This document shows positions 26,022 through 34,087 of a DNA stretch of 50,343 nucleotides, one piece after another. A program made the translations under genes and the position numbers. This DNA is from Streptomyces atriruber (GTDB lineage: Bacteria > Actinomycetota > Actinomycetes > Streptomycetales > Streptomycetaceae). How positions within the stretch are numbered: the stretch's first letter is position 1; each line of letters starts with the position of its first letter. Below the pieces are notes generated by a model. That model saw nothing but the letters and a program-made list of their open reading frames with translations, did not search any database and had not been told where the DNA came from. The stretch is taken from assembly GCF_001418325.1 (NCBI RefSeq), contig NZ_LIPN01000182.1, positions 1 through 50,343 on the forward strand, in the 5' to 3' direction.

Positions 26022-26462
26022 TCAGAGGTCGAGCGGCGTCAGGACGAAGACCGGGATCTCCCGGTCCGTCTTCGCCCGGTACTCGTCGTACTGGGGCCAG
26101 ACCGCCACGGCCCGCTCCCACCAGAGCTGCCGCTCCTCACCGGAGACGATCCGTGCGCGGTAGTCCTTCTTCACCGGCCCGTCCTGCAGTTCCACATGCG
26201 GCTGCGCGACCAGGTTGTGGTACCAGGACGGGTGCGCCGGGTCGCCGCCCTTCGACGCGACCACGGCGTACTGCCCGGCGTGCTCGACGCGCATCAGGGG
26301 GTTCTTGCGGAGCTTCCCGCTCTTGGCGCCGACCGAGACGAGCAGGACGACCGGCTTTCCCTGCAGGGTCGTCCCCCTCGTCCCGCCGGAGCTTTCGTAC
26401 AGTTCGGTCTGCTCGTTCGACCAGACCCATGTTCCGGGCTCGTGTTCACCAGTCAGAGGCAT
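26022..26462 (-). CDS. Ddn-family deazaflavin (F420)-dependent nitroreductase-like protein
   Basis: About 146 residues with the split-barrel fold of the Ddn/Rv3547 family, which uses coenzyme F420. Family signatures are [39 protein letters not shown] and [17 protein letters not shown], ending in [11 protein letters not shown]. Start ATG 26462 ([10 protein letters not shown]) is chosen because homologues begin this way and GGGGA lies upstream; a GTG four codons earlier is possible. The gene is divergent from a PucR-like regulator and convergent with the CGNR gene. Substrate unknown; F420-dependent quinone or nitro reduction is the family role. Confidence 0.9.
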   Translation of the reverse strand: MPLTGEHEPGTWVWSNEQTELYESSGGTRGTTLQGKPVVLLVSVGAKSGKLRKNPLMRVEHAGQYAVVASKGGDPAHPSWYHNLVAQPHVELQDGPVKKDYRARIVSGEERQLWWERAVAVWPQYDEYRAKTDREIPVFVLTPLDL

Positions 26463-26518
26463 GCCTGTCCCCACGATGGTTGGTTAACGGTCCGGTCGCA
26501 TTATGGGCTAGAAAGGCA

Positions 26519-26554
26519 TCAATTGATTCACCACGGTGGCGAAAGTTCACCACG
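26519..26554 (+). promoter_or_regulatory. Candidate operator block before the PucR-like gene
   Basis: A palindrome TCAATTGA (26519-26526) is followed by two direct copies of TTCACCACG (26527-26535 and 26546-26554), nineteen bases apart. The block lies in the 107-base divergent gap between the Ddn-like gene and the regulator, just before its ATG. Confidence 0.4.
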
Positions 26555-26569
26555 ACCCCGGGGGCGGAC

Positions 26570-27631
26570 ATGGCGGGGCACGGCATACCCGAGGCGTATC
26601 TCGACGGCTACGCCGGAATTCTGGCCGCCGCGGCCGCGACGGGGCGACGGCTGACCCGCGACGAACTGGCCTCGCGGCGTGCGCTGGGGGAGCGGGCGGC
26701 GGAAGCGGGCATCGGGCTGCGGGCGCTGGTGGGCGCGCACCTCGCGGCGACCCGCGCCGAATGGCCCGCCACCGGGGCGGCCTCCGCCGACAGCGTGCTG
26801 GCCGCCGTCGAGCAGGCCGTGGACGCCCTCGCCGAGGGGTACGAACGGGCCCAGCGGCTGGCGGTGCGTCAGCAGGAGGCCGCCCGCCGGGAGTTCATCG
26901 ACGACCTGCTCCACGGCCGCAGCGACCTGGGCAGGCTCGCCGAACGAGCCGAGCGCTTCGGGCTGCGTCTTTCCTTCGAACACGCGGTGGCCGTCGCCCA
27001 GGGCCCGAGCAGATACGAGGAGGGGGACGCCGTGCCGCGCGAGGTGGAGGGCGCCCTCCTCGGCCGGTTCGGCAACCGCAGCATCCTGCTCACCACGAAG
27101 GAGGGGCGGCTGGTCTGCATCGCCCCCGGCGACCAGGGCGAGGTCCTCGCCTTCTTCGCCAAGCACGCGTATGCCGCGATCGACGGCGGCCGTGTCGTCA
27201 TCGGCCGGCCGCAGCCCGGCCCGGGCGGCGTCGTCCAGTCGTACGAGGAGGCGCTGAACGCCCTGGACCTGGCCGAACGCCTGGAGCTCGACGAGCCCGT
27301 GCTGCGCGCCGCCGACCTGCTCGTCTATCCCGTGCTGACCCGCGACCGGCAGGCCATGGCCGACCTGGTGGTCCATACGCTCGGCCCGCTGCGGCAGGCC
27401 CGCGGCGGCGCGGGGCCCCTGATCGACACGCTCACCGCGTTCTTCGACTCGGGGTGCGTCGCGGCGGAGGCCGCCCGGCGCCTCTCGCTGAGCGTGCGCG
27501 CCCTGACGTACCGCCTGGACCGCATCCACCAGCTCACCGGCGCCAACCCGGCCGACCCCGTGCACCGCTACACCCTGCAGACCGCGGTGATCGGAGCCCG
27601 TCTGCTCGACTGGCCCGATCAGCCGCTCTAG
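26570..27631 (+). CDS. PucR-type helix-turn-helix regulator
   Basis: 353-residue transcription factor. The N-terminal helical region (YLDGYAGILAAAAATGRRLTRDEL) resembles RsbR/phosphatase-regulator type sensor helices. A central GGDEF-like/CdaR region (about 150-260) leads to a C-terminal HTH_30 motif, AAEAARRLSLSVRALTYRLDRIHQLTG, ending with the usual helix PVHRYTLQTAVIGARLL. PucR/CdaR proteins activate catabolic genes, but no enzyme operon adjoins except the divergent Ddn-like gene, the obvious first target to test. Start ATG 26570 has a G-rich but close ribosome site; no other in-frame start exists nearby. Confidence 0.85.
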   Translation: MAGHGIPEAYLDGYAGILAAAAATGRRLTRDELASRRALGERAAEAGIGLRALVGAHLAATRAEWPATGAASADSVLAAVEQAVDALAEGYERAQRLAVRQQEAARREFIDDLLHGRSDLGRLAERAERFGLRLSFEHAVAVAQGPSRYEEGDAVPREVEGALLGRFGNRSILLTTKEGRLVCIAPGDQGEVLAFFAKHAYAAIDGGRVVIGRPQPGPGGVVQSYEEALNALDLAERLELDEPVLRAADLLVYPVLTRDRQAMADLVVHTLGPLRQARGGAGPLIDTLTAFFDSGCVAAEAARRLSLSVRALTYRLDRIHQLTGANPADPVHRYTLQTAVIGARLLDWPDQPL

Positions 27632-27652
27632 GGTCCCAGGGCCCCCGGCGCT

Positions 27653-28060
27653 CTAGCCCAGCCGCGGGATCTCGATGGCGGGGCAGCGGTCCATGACCAT
27701 GGACAGACCCGCGGCGCGCGTCCTGTCGTACGCCGCCTCGTCGACCACGCCCAGCTGGAACCAGACCGCCCGCGCACCGGCGGCGACCGCCTCGTCGGCG
27801 ACCCGACCCGCCAGCGCGCTGTTGACGAACACGTCCACCACATCGACCGGGAACGGCACGGCGGCCAGGGACGCGTATCCCTGCTCGCCGTGGACCGTCT
27901 CGGCCTTGGGGTGGACCGGCACCACGCGCTTGCCGAAGTGCTGCAGGACCGACGCGACGCGGTACGCCGCCCGGTCCCGGTTGTTCGACAGACCCACGAC
28001 GGCCCAGGTGTCGCCCAGCTCCGTCAGGATCTTGCGCACCGTCTCGTCGTCGCCGTACAT
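27653..28060 (-). CDS. CoA-binding domain protein (YccU-like)
   Basis: 135-residue Rossmann protein of the CoA_binding_2 family. It contains DTWAVVGLSNNRDRAAYRVASVLQHFGKRVVPVHP at the dinucleotide fold (about 17-52) and FPVDVVDVFVNS with AVWFQLGVVD later. The function of stand-alone members is unclear. A strong ribosome site, GAGGAGG, precedes ATG. It lies 51 bases after terD on the same strand, so the two are probably one operon. Confidence 0.9.
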   Translation of the reverse strand: MYGDDETVRKILTELGDTWAVVGLSNNRDRAAYRVASVLQHFGKRVVPVHPKAETVHGEQGYASLAAVPFPVDVVDVFVNSALAGRVADEAVAAGARAVWFQLGVVDEAAYDRTRAAGLSMVMDRCPAIEIPRLG

Positions 28061-28111
28061 GGCCTGCCTCCTCGGATGTCGCGGCGGGATGCCGTCAGAG
28101 CCGTGCGCGGG

Positions 28112-28687
28112 TCAGACGTTCACGCCGAAGTCCGACGCGATGCCGCGCAGCCCACTGGCATAACCCTGGCCGACCGCACGGAATTTCCACTCCGCGCCGT
28201 GGCGGTAGAGCTCGCCGAAGACCATGGCGGTCTCCGTCGAGGCGTCCTCCGACAGGTCGTAGCGGGCGATCTCCACGCCGTCCGCCTGGTTCACCACGCG
28301 GATGAACGCGTTGCGGACCTGGCCGAAGCTCTGGCCGCGGGTCTCGGCGTCGTGGATCGACACCGGGAAGACGATCTTCGAGATGTCGGCGGGGACCTGC
28401 GCGAGGTTCACCTTCACGGCCTCGTCGTCGCCCTCGCCCTCACCGGTGAGGTTGTCACCGGTGTGCTCGACCGAACCGTCCGGGCTCGTCAGGTTGTTGT
28501 AGAAGACGAAGTGCTGGTCGGAGACGACCTTGCCCGATGCGTCGCAGAGCAGGGCGCTGGCGTCGAGGTCGTAGTCCGTGCCGGTCGTGGTGCGCACATC
28601 CCAGCCCAGGCCGACCACTACGGCGGTGAGGCCCGGGGCCTCCTTGCTGAGCGAGACGTTGCCGCCCTTGGCCAGGGAAACTCCCAC
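28112..28687 (-). CDS. terD: TerD-family stress protein
   Basis: 191-residue TerD/CABP protein, beginning [19 protein letters not shown] as nearly all members do. The calcium-binding motifs are intact: [12 protein letters not shown] and [18 protein letters not shown]. TerD proteins belong to the tellurite/chemical stress system and affect differentiation in Streptomyces; their molecular role is not settled. GTG start at 28687 follows GGAGGA. The divergent neighbour is blaI, and a BlaI-type operator lies in the shared gap (51 bases before terD's start), so terD may be under BlaI control. Confidence 0.96.
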   Translation of the reverse strand: MGVSLAKGGNVSLSKEAPGLTAVVVGLGWDVRTTTGTDYDLDASALLCDASGKVVSDQHFVFYNNLTSPDGSVEHTGDNLTGEGEGDDEAVKVNLAQVPADISKIVFPVSIHDAETRGQSFGQVRNAFIRVVNQADGVEIARYDLSEDASTETAMVFGELYRHGAEWKFRAVGQGYASGLRGIASDFGVNV

Positions 28688-28737
28688 GATGTCCTCCTAC
28701 GGTCCGAGTGCTGGATCTGGCTTCTGGCTCACTGAAA

Positions 28738-28753
28738 TCTACAGGAGTGTAGA
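28738..28753. promoter_or_regulatory. BlaI-type operator between terD and blaI
   Basis: Perfect inverted repeat TCTACA-GGAG-TGTAGA. The TACA...TGTA core is the known half-site pattern of BlaI/MecI-family repressors. A near copy lies at 31020-31036 upstream of the TenA-like gene. Confidence 0.65.
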
Positions 28754-28836
28754 AGTGGGTGGTGCGGCGGTGTCCCGTTACGATAGGGCGCTCCCCGTCC
28801 GCCGTGGAGCACACAGAGGCTGGAGGAATCGCGGGC

Positions 28837-29271
28837 ATGACGCACCACGACGAGCACGACTCGCGCGAGGAGCACGACTCGCACGACGAGCGGCAGCCTC
28901 GGCTGCGCCGCCGCGCGCAGGGCGAGCTGGAGTCGCAGGTGCTCGCCGCGCTGCACACCGCGCGCGGCCCCGTCAGCGCGGCCTGGGTGCAGGAGCGGAT
29001 CGGCGGCGACCTCGCGTACACGACCGTCATGACGATCCTGACCCGCCTCCTCGCGAAGGACGCGGTCACCCGCGAGCGCGCGGGCCGGTCGTTCGCCTGG
29101 ACGCCCGCGTCGGACGAGGCGGGGCTCGCCGCCTTCCGGATGCGCAAGGTGCTCGACGGCGAGAGCGACCGCGAGGCCGTGCTCGCCAGCTTCGTCACGA
29201 CGCTCACCCCTGATGACGAGGAGCTCCTGCGCGGACTGCTCGGGCAGGCGGGCGCCGAGGCCGACGACTGA
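28837..29271 (+). CDS. blaI: BlaI/MecI-family repressor
   Basis: 144-residue winged-helix repressor of the penicillinase-repressor family: RRRAQGELESQVLAALHTARGPVSAAWVQERI then LAYTTVMTILTRLLAKDAVTRERAGRSFAW. The recognition helix is TTVMTILTRL. A His/Asp/Glu-rich tail (THHDEHDSREEHDSHDE) precedes it and could bind metal. Start ATG 28837 follows the strong site GGAGGAA. It is followed 23 bases later by an M56 peptidase, the usual pairing in which the peptidase cleaves the repressor. There is no beta-lactamase in the window, so the signal is probably not penicillin. Confidence 0.93.
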   Translation: MTHHDEHDSREEHDSHDERQPRLRRRAQGELESQVLAALHTARGPVSAAWVQERIGGDLAYTTVMTILTRLLAKDAVTRERAGRSFAWTPASDEAGLAAFRMRKVLDGESDREAVLASFVTTLTPDDEELLRGLLGQAGAEADD

Positions 29272-29294
29272 CGCCCGATGGGGGTTCTTCGCTG

Positions 29295-30227
29295 ATGGGC
29301 GTCTTCGTCTTCCTGCCGCTCGTGCTGCCGCTGACCGCGTGGCCGATCGCCCGCCTCGCCGAGCAGCATCTCCACCCGCGCACCGCGACCCGGCTGCTCA
29401 CCGCCGTCGCCGGGGTGATGGCCCTGTGCAGCACGCTCTGTCTGGCCCTCCTGATGGTCGTCGGCACCGCCCAGCTGCCGGGCAACCCCCTGCCCGACGG
29501 CTGGTCCGACCCCGAGGTGCGCGCGGCCGTCCCCTATGACGAGGTGGCGGGGAAGGTCGCGATTCCCGCGCTCCTCGTCGTCTGCGCGGCCTGTGTGCGC
29601 ACGCTCTTGCGGCACGCGCGCGTACGCCGCCGGGGGCGCCGCGCCCTCGAAGGGCTGCCCGGCAGCTCCGTCGCCGTCCTCGCCGACGAGGCGTCGTACG
29701 CCTACGCCCTGCCCTCGCGCCGCGGCGGCCGTGTCGTGGTCACCACCGGGATGCTGTCCCGGCTTGCCGCCCCGGAGCGCCGCGCGCTGTTCGCCCACGA
29801 GCGGGCGCATCTGTCGGCGCGCCACCATCGGCATCTGATCGTCACGCAACTGGCCGCCCGCGCCAACCCCTTCCTGCGGCCGCTGCGCACCTCCGTCGCC
29901 TACGCCGCGGAGCGCTGGGCCGACGAGGCCGCGGCCCGTGCGGTGCGGGACCGGCGGGTCGTCGCGCGGGCGATCGGCAAGGCGGCGCTGGTCTCGCGAG
30001 GCGTGCCCGCCCCGACGCTGGCGGGGCTCGCGGCGCCCGGTCCTGTGCCGCGCCGCGTCGCCGCGCTCCTCGCCCCGGCACCGTCCACCGCCACCCGGCC
30101 GTCCGTGTTCACCGGGGTGGGGCTCGCCCTGTGGTCCGCGGCGTTCGGCACCGCCGTGTCCGCGATGTCCTCGGCGAACGCCGCCGTCACGATGGTCCTC
30201 ATCCTGCGGGCGGCCACGCCGCTCTGA
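29295..30227 (+). CDS. M56-family membrane metallopeptidase (BlaR1 peptidase-like)
   Basis: 310-residue membrane protein with about four hydrophobic segments (residues 3-20, 34-58, 86-102, and near the C-terminus). The zinc motif is HERAH (His168, Glu169, His172) with a downstream AERWADE as third-ligand region. It corresponds to the BlaR1 peptidase domain but lacks the extracytoplasmic penicillin-sensor domain. The expected role is cleavage of BlaI on a membrane stress signal. It forms an operon with blaI. Confidence 0.9.
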   Translation: MGVFVFLPLVLPLTAWPIARLAEQHLHPRTATRLLTAVAGVMALCSTLCLALLMVVGTAQLPGNPLPDGWSDPEVRAAVPYDEVAGKVAIPALLVVCAACVRTLLRHARVRRRGRRALEGLPGSSVAVLADEASYAYALPSRRGGRVVVTTGMLSRLAAPERRALFAHERAHLSARHHRHLIVTQLAARANPFLRPLRTSVAYAAERWADEAAARAVRDRRVVARAIGKAALVSRGVPAPTLAGLAAPGPVPRRVAALLAPAPSTATRPSVFTGVGLALWSAAFGTAVSAMSSANAAVTMVLILRAATPL

Positions 30228-30315
30228 ACGGCCACGACGCGCTGAACGGTCGCCGCCGGCGGCCGCGACCCGACCGGCCCGAGGGGTTCGGGCCGGTCGG
30301 GCCGGGTGACTATGC

Positions 30316-30475
30316 CTGTCCGGCGGATCATGGCGCGGGGCGCGGGGTCTGGCACGCCCATCTGCGGCGTTGTCGTCGGTTGTCAACGCTCCGCCTTGCA
30401 GCTGCACGCACCAGACCCCGCTCACCGGCACCGCAAGGCGGCCGCCACACTCCCGCGCCCTGATCCGCCGGACAG
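30316..30475. repeat. 160-base inverted-repeat element with interlocking stems (MITE-like or structured intergenic element)
   Basis: The gap between the convergent M56 and terB genes is filled by a structured element. The outer arms are 24 bases, 30316-30339 and 30452-30475, complementary at 23 positions; they read CTGTCCGGCGGATCA from each end. Inside are an 11-bp pair GCGGGGTCTGG (30342-30352) with CCAGACCCCGC (30411-30421), a 9-bp pair CCGCCTTGC (30391-30399) with GCAAGGCGG (30433-30441), a 6-bp hairpin GCGTTG/CAACGC (30367-30372, 30384-30389) and a palindrome TGCAGCTGCA (30397-30406). The 11-bp and 9-bp pairs cross each other, so they form a pseudoknot or are alternative folds. It ends three bases before the terB stop codon. 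It may act as a two-way terminator, a non-autonomous mobile element or a structured RNA. No second copy is in this window. I have an unverified memory of similar dispersed repeats in Streptomyces. Confidence 0.75.
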
Positions 30476-30478
30476 ACC

Positions 30479-30934
30479 CTAGAGGTCGAACTCGTGCGGC
30501 GGCAGGTCGAGCGCGAAGCACGCCTCGCGCACGACGGCCTGCTCGTCCTTGTCGAAGTCGCCGTCGGCGCCGCCGATGACGATGCCGATCTGAACCACCG
30601 CGCGGGCCTCGGCGGGCTTCTTCTTGGCCTTGGCGACTTCCTGGAGAACGCTCACCTTGCCGAACGCGAAGTCCGCGGTCAGCTTGTCCACGTACTCGTC
30701 GAAGCGGCGGCGCAGGTCGTCCGCGGGGAAGTTCTGCAGCACCTCGTTCGAACCGATCAGCTGCGCGACGCGCTGGCGCTCGGACGGGTCGACGGTGCCG
30801 TCGGCGGCCGCCACCAGGGCGCACATCGCCATGCTCGCGTCGCGGAAGGCTCCGCTCTTCAGGTCGTTCTTCTTCGCCATCAACTGGGTCTGCATCGTCG
30901 ATGCGGATTCCTTGACGCGGTCCCACAGAGCCAT
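30479..30934 (-). CDS. terB: TerB-family tellurite resistance/stress protein
   Basis: 151-residue helical protein of the TerB family, beginning MALWDRVKESASTMQTQLM. The acidic metal-binding pattern is seen twice: AADGTVDPSERQRV and GADGDFDKDEQAVV. It acts with other Ter proteins at the membrane in stress responses. Start ATG 30934 is chosen because GGAG sits seven bases upstream; an ATG four codons earlier has no such site. It is divergent from the TenA-like gene, sharing a gap with a BlaI-type operator 84 bases before its start. Confidence 0.93.
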   Translation of the reverse strand: MALWDRVKESASTMQTQLMAKKNDLKSGAFRDASMAMCALVAAADGTVDPSERQRVAQLIGSNEVLQNFPADDLRRRFDEYVDKLTADFAFGKVSVLQEVAKAKKKPAEARAVVQIGIVIGGADGDFDKDEQAVVREACFALDLPPHEFDL

Positions 30935-31017
30935 GGGGAACTCCATAAACGTATCGATGTATCAGGGGTGTTGGACGAGTCCCCGGTACGCTGCGCGCAG
31001 GTCCGGGTCCCCGCCAG

Positions 31018-31037
31018 TTTCTACAGCAGAGTAGAAA
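31018..31037. promoter_or_regulatory. Second BlaI-type operator, between terB and the TenA-like gene
   Basis: Inverted repeat TTTCTAC-AGCAGA-GTAGAAA with perfect 7-base arms. Over 16 bases (CTACAGCAGAGTAGAA, 31021-31036) it matches the blaI/terD operator (CTACAGGAGTGTAGAA, 28739-28754) at 14 positions, including the spacer context. Confidence 0.6.
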
Positions 31038-31083
31038 CTAGCAGTCGGACCGAGAAGTTCCCGCCCAGCGGAAGGTGCGCGTG

Positions 31084-31815
31084 ATGACTCCGACGGCACA
31101 AGAACTCCTGCGGACCACGACTGTCCGCCTCGCCCCCGACCCGGACGAGAACCCGCTCGTGCCGCGCATCGCCGACGGCCGGGCGCGGCCGCGGACCATC
31201 GGCCTCCTCGCGCTGGAGCAGCGGCACGTGATCCCCTCGGACCGGCGCTCCTTCCAGCACCTGGCCCGGCGCGCGGCCGAGTCGAAGGACCTGGAGTCGG
31301 CGGCCTTCTTCGACACGCTCGCCGACGGCGAGAGCCTCGCGAGGGAACGGCTCACCCCGCTCCTCGACGCCTGCGGAGTGAGCAAGTCCGAGGCGGCGAC
31401 CTACGAACCGCAGCCGGGCTGCCAGGCCTATCCCGCGTACGTGTCCTGGCTCGCCCTGAACGGCGATCCGGCCGACGTCGTCCTCGCGCTCACCGCCAAC
31501 TTCGCCGCCTGGGGCCAGTGTTGTGCCGCCGTCGCCCGCGGGCTGCGGGGGCACTACGGCTTCGCCGACGAGGCGTGCGGCTTCTTCGACCTGTTCGCGG
31601 AGCCCGCGCCGGACGTCGACCGGCAGGCGCTCGCCGCGGTGCAGGCGGGGCTGGAGCGGGGGCGCGTGACGGCGGCCCATCTGCGGTTCGGCCGACTGCT
31701 GGGGCACTACGAGGAGATGTTCTGGTCGACGCTCGCCGAACGGGACGGCGTCGGTGGCTGGGACGCCGGTGATACCGGTGACGCCGGTGGTGGCGCGGCG
31801 GCTGCGGGCCGCTGA
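31084..31815 (+). CDS. TenA/haem-oxygenase-fold protein
   Basis: 243-residue all-helical protein similar to the TenA/THI-4/PqqC fold. Visible features are IGLLALEQRHVIPSDRRSFQHLARRA at the start of the bundle, LALTANFAAWGQCCAAVARGLRGHYGF in the middle, and LRFGRLLGHYEEMFWSTL near the end. TenA cleaves thiamine breakdown products, but the usual catalytic Cys-Tyr-Glu set cannot be assigned with confidence and there are no thiamine genes nearby, so the activity is open. GGAAGG nine bases before ATG 31084 decides the start. A low-complexity Gly/Ala/Asp tail ends the protein. The upstream operator suggests control by BlaI. Confidence 0.75.
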   Translation: MTPTAQELLRTTTVRLAPDPDENPLVPRIADGRARPRTIGLLALEQRHVIPSDRRSFQHLARRAAESKDLESAAFFDTLADGESLARERLTPLLDACGVSKSEAATYEPQPGCQAYPAYVSWLALNGDPADVVLALTANFAAWGQCCAAVARGLRGHYGFADEACGFFDLFAEPAPDVDRQALAAVQAGLERGRVTAAHLRFGRLLGHYEEMFWSTLAERDGVGGWDAGDTGDAGGGAAAAGR

Positions 31816-31816
31816 C

Positions 31817-32509
31817 TCACTCCGTCCGCGTCTCGCCCGCCCCGTCCACCTCACCCGGCGCGCTCGCCCCGTTCAGCTCCGCCAACCGCGCCGTCAGGCC
31901 ACGGATCAGCGCGTCGAGTCCCGCGTCGAAGGCCTGGTCCGCGCGCGCCGACTTGCTGCCGCCGTGTGCGGCGCGCAGTGCCGCGGCGAGGACGGGCATC
32001 CGAGGGGCGTGCTCCGAGGGGGCGATCATCAGCGGCGGCGCGACGAGGTCGAGCGCCGAGCCGAGCAGGAAGGACTCCACGCTCGTCAGGACCGCCACCA
32101 GGTGCCGTTCCGGCCAGCCGCCGCGCGCCAGCGCCGCCACCACGGCCTCGTACATGGCGAGCGTCGCGGGTGAACTGATCGTCGTCGTGGCCAGCAGTTC
32201 GATGGCGTGCGGGTGGCGCGCGAACGCGTCGCGGTACGAACGCGCCCACGCGGCAAGGGCGTCGGGCCACGGCAGCACGGCGAACGCGGAGACGTCCATC
32301 TCCTCGACGACCAGCCGCCGCACCCCCTCGATGACGGCCGGACGACCGTCCAAGTGGTTGTACAGGGACGCGGTCCGCACGCCGAGACGGTCGGCGAGCC
32401 GCGGCAGGCTGAAGGCGTCCGTGCCGCCGGCGTCGATCATCGCCAGCGCCTCGCGCGCGATGAGCTCCGCGTTCAACACCGGTCTGTGCGGCCGCCCTCT
32501 GCCCGTCAC
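31817..32509 (-). CDS. TetR-family regulator (TetR_C-like), divergent from APC permease
   Basis: About 230-residue regulator. HTH region: FSLPRLADRLGVRTASLYNHLDGRPAVIEGV (about 34-64), of the TetR/TetR_C subgroup that starts GRGRPHRPVLNAELIAREAL. Start GTG 32509 (VTGRGRPHRP) is chosen because GAAGAGGG lies six bases upstream; the open frame continues to 32602 without family similarity. It is divergent from the APC permease-amidohydrolase operon, with a perfect palindrome in between, so it probably represses that operon. The 3' end abuts the convergent TenA-like gene (one-base gap). Confidence 0.88.
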   Translation of the reverse strand: MTGRGRPHRPVLNAELIAREALAMIDAGGTDAFSLPRLADRLGVRTASLYNHLDGRPAVIEGVRRLVVEEMDVSAFAVLPWPDALAAWARSYRDAFARHPHAIELLATTTISSPATLAMYEAVVAALARGGWPERHLVAVLTSVESFLLGSALDLVAPPLMIAPSEHAPRMPVLAAALRAAHGGSKSARADQAFDAGLDALIRGLTARLAELNGASAPGEVDGAGETRTE

Positions 32510-32563
32510 TCCACGCCCTCTTCCCAGATGCTTCCCCCGCAGAGTACGGTCCTGGCAGCCCGG

Positions 32564-32578
32564 ACTAAAGGGTTTAGT
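32564..32578. promoter_or_regulatory. Palindromic operator between tetR and the APC permease gene
   Basis: Perfect inverted repeat ACTAAA-GGG-TTTAGT, AT-rich against a GC-rich background. It ends three bases before the permease ribosome site GGAG (32582-32585), so a bound repressor would block the promoter or start region of the permease operon. Confidence 0.65.
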
Positions 32579-32592
32579 TTTGGAGTACGAGC

Positions 32593-34059
32593 GTGACCGC
32601 ACCCACCTCCTCGAGACCCCCGTCCGCCCCCGGCGCCGACAGCCTCAGTGACGGCGTCATCGGCACCGGCGACCTCGTGTTCTTCGTCGTGGCCGCCGCC
32701 GCGCCGCTCACCGTCATGGCGGGCGTGGCCCCCGTGGCGATCGGCATGGCGGGCAACGCGGCGCCGGTCGGCTATCTGCTCTCCGGACTCCTGCTCGTCG
32801 TCTTCGCCGCCGGGTTCACGGCCATGAGCCGGTTCGTGCGCAACGCCGGTGCGTTCTACGCGTACATCGGGCGGGGGCTGGGGCGTCCGACGGGAGCCGG
32901 GTCCGCGTACGTCGCCCTCTTCTCGTACAACGCGATCGAAGTCGGACTGCTCGCCGCCTTCGGATGGTTCACCGAGTCCGGCTTCGAGGACCTCACCGGG
33001 GTCCGGGTGGCCTGGTGGATCTGGGCGGCGGCGGGTCTCGTCGCCATCGCGGTGCTCGGCTACCTCCGCGTCACGCTCAGCGCCAAGATCCTCGGCGTCG
33101 CGCTCGTCCTGGAAGTCCTCGTGCTGTTCGTCTTCGAGGCGGGCGTCCTCGCGCACGGGGGCGGCCCGCAGGGCGTCGACTTCGGCACGCTCTCGCCCGC
33201 CCGGCTCGGGGAGCCGGGGGTGGGCGGCATGTTCGTCCTGACCATCGGCGCCTTCATCGGCTTCGAAGCGACCGCGATCTACGCGGAGGAGGCGCGGCGA
33301 CCCGAGCGGACCGTGCCCCGTGCCACCTATGTGGCGGTGGCGTTCCTCGCCCTCTTCTACACCTTCACCGTCTGGATGATCATCAACGCGTACGGATCCG
33401 ACCGCGCGCAGGCCGTCGCCTCCGGGGACGGCGGCCCGGACATGGTGTTCGCCGCCACCGAACGGTTCGCCGGAGCCTGGGCCGCCGACTCCATGCACGT
33501 GCTGATCATCACCAGCGCCTTCGCCGCCACCCTGGCCTTCCACAACGGCGCCGCCCGCTACTTCTACGCCCTGGGCAGGGAGGGCCTGCTGCCCGCCCGC
33601 CTCGGCACGGTGTCGCCGAAGACCCGGGCACCGGCCGTCGCGGTGCTCACACAGTCGGCCATCGCGCTCGCCGTGATCGCCGCGACGATGATCGGCGGGG
33701 CCGATCCGTACACCGTCACCTTCTTGTGGAGCAGCGGCTCCGGCATCCTCGGCGTCATCCTCATGCAGGCGCTCGCGGCGCTCGCCGTGTACGGGTTCTT
33801 CCGCCGCGACCGGCGCGGCATGCCGTCCTGGCGCGTCGTCGCCGCACCACTGCTGGCCTGCGCGGGACTCGCCGTCATGATCGTCCTGGTCTGCGCCGAC
33901 CTCGATCTGCTCACCGGGGCGTCGAGCGGTGTGAACGCGGCCCTGATCGCGCCGCTGCCGCTGCTGTTCGTGGTGGGGGCGGGGGTGGCGCTGCGGATCC
34001 GGCGGCGCGCCCCGGCCGCGTACGAACGGCTGACGACGGTGGACGCCGAACGCGTCTGA
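32593..34059 (+). CDS. APC-family amino acid/amine permease
   Basis: 488-residue integral membrane protein with about 12-14 helices. The first helix carries GVIGTGDLVFFVVAAAAPL, typical of the APC superfamily; GAFYAYIGRGLGRPTG and GAFIGFEATAIYAEEARRPERTVPRA are the conserved helix 3 and helix 6 region motifs. Substrate may be an amino acid or amine; it cannot be read off. GTG start with GGAG seven bases upstream. It is the first gene of an operon with an amidohydrolase 28 bases downstream, so the pair likely imports and hydrolyses an N-acyl or amide compound under TetR control. Confidence 0.93.
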   Translation: MTAPTSSRPPSAPGADSLSDGVIGTGDLVFFVVAAAAPLTVMAGVAPVAIGMAGNAAPVGYLLSGLLLVVFAAGFTAMSRFVRNAGAFYAYIGRGLGRPTGAGSAYVALFSYNAIEVGLLAAFGWFTESGFEDLTGVRVAWWIWAAAGLVAIAVLGYLRVTLSAKILGVALVLEVLVLFVFEAGVLAHGGGPQGVDFGTLSPARLGEPGVGGMFVLTIGAFIGFEATAIYAEEARRPERTVPRATYVAVAFLALFYTFTVWMIINAYGSDRAQAVASGDGGPDMVFAATERFAGAWAADSMHVLIITSAFAATLAFHNGAARYFYALGREGLLPARLGTVSPKTRAPAVAVLTQSAIALAVIAATMIGGADPYTVTFLWSSGSGILGVILMQALAALAVYGFFRRDRRGMPSWRVVAAPLLACAGLAVMIVLVCADLDLLTGASSGVNAALIAPLPLLFVVGAGVALRIRRRAPAAYERLTTVDAERV

Positions 34060-34087
34060 ACGACAACCAGAAGGAGAGCGCGACAGC

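Noticed and set aside
28112..30934. Full tellurite resistance operon (terZABCDEF)
   Set aside because: Only terD and terB homologues are present, in separate units, with no terC/terZ.
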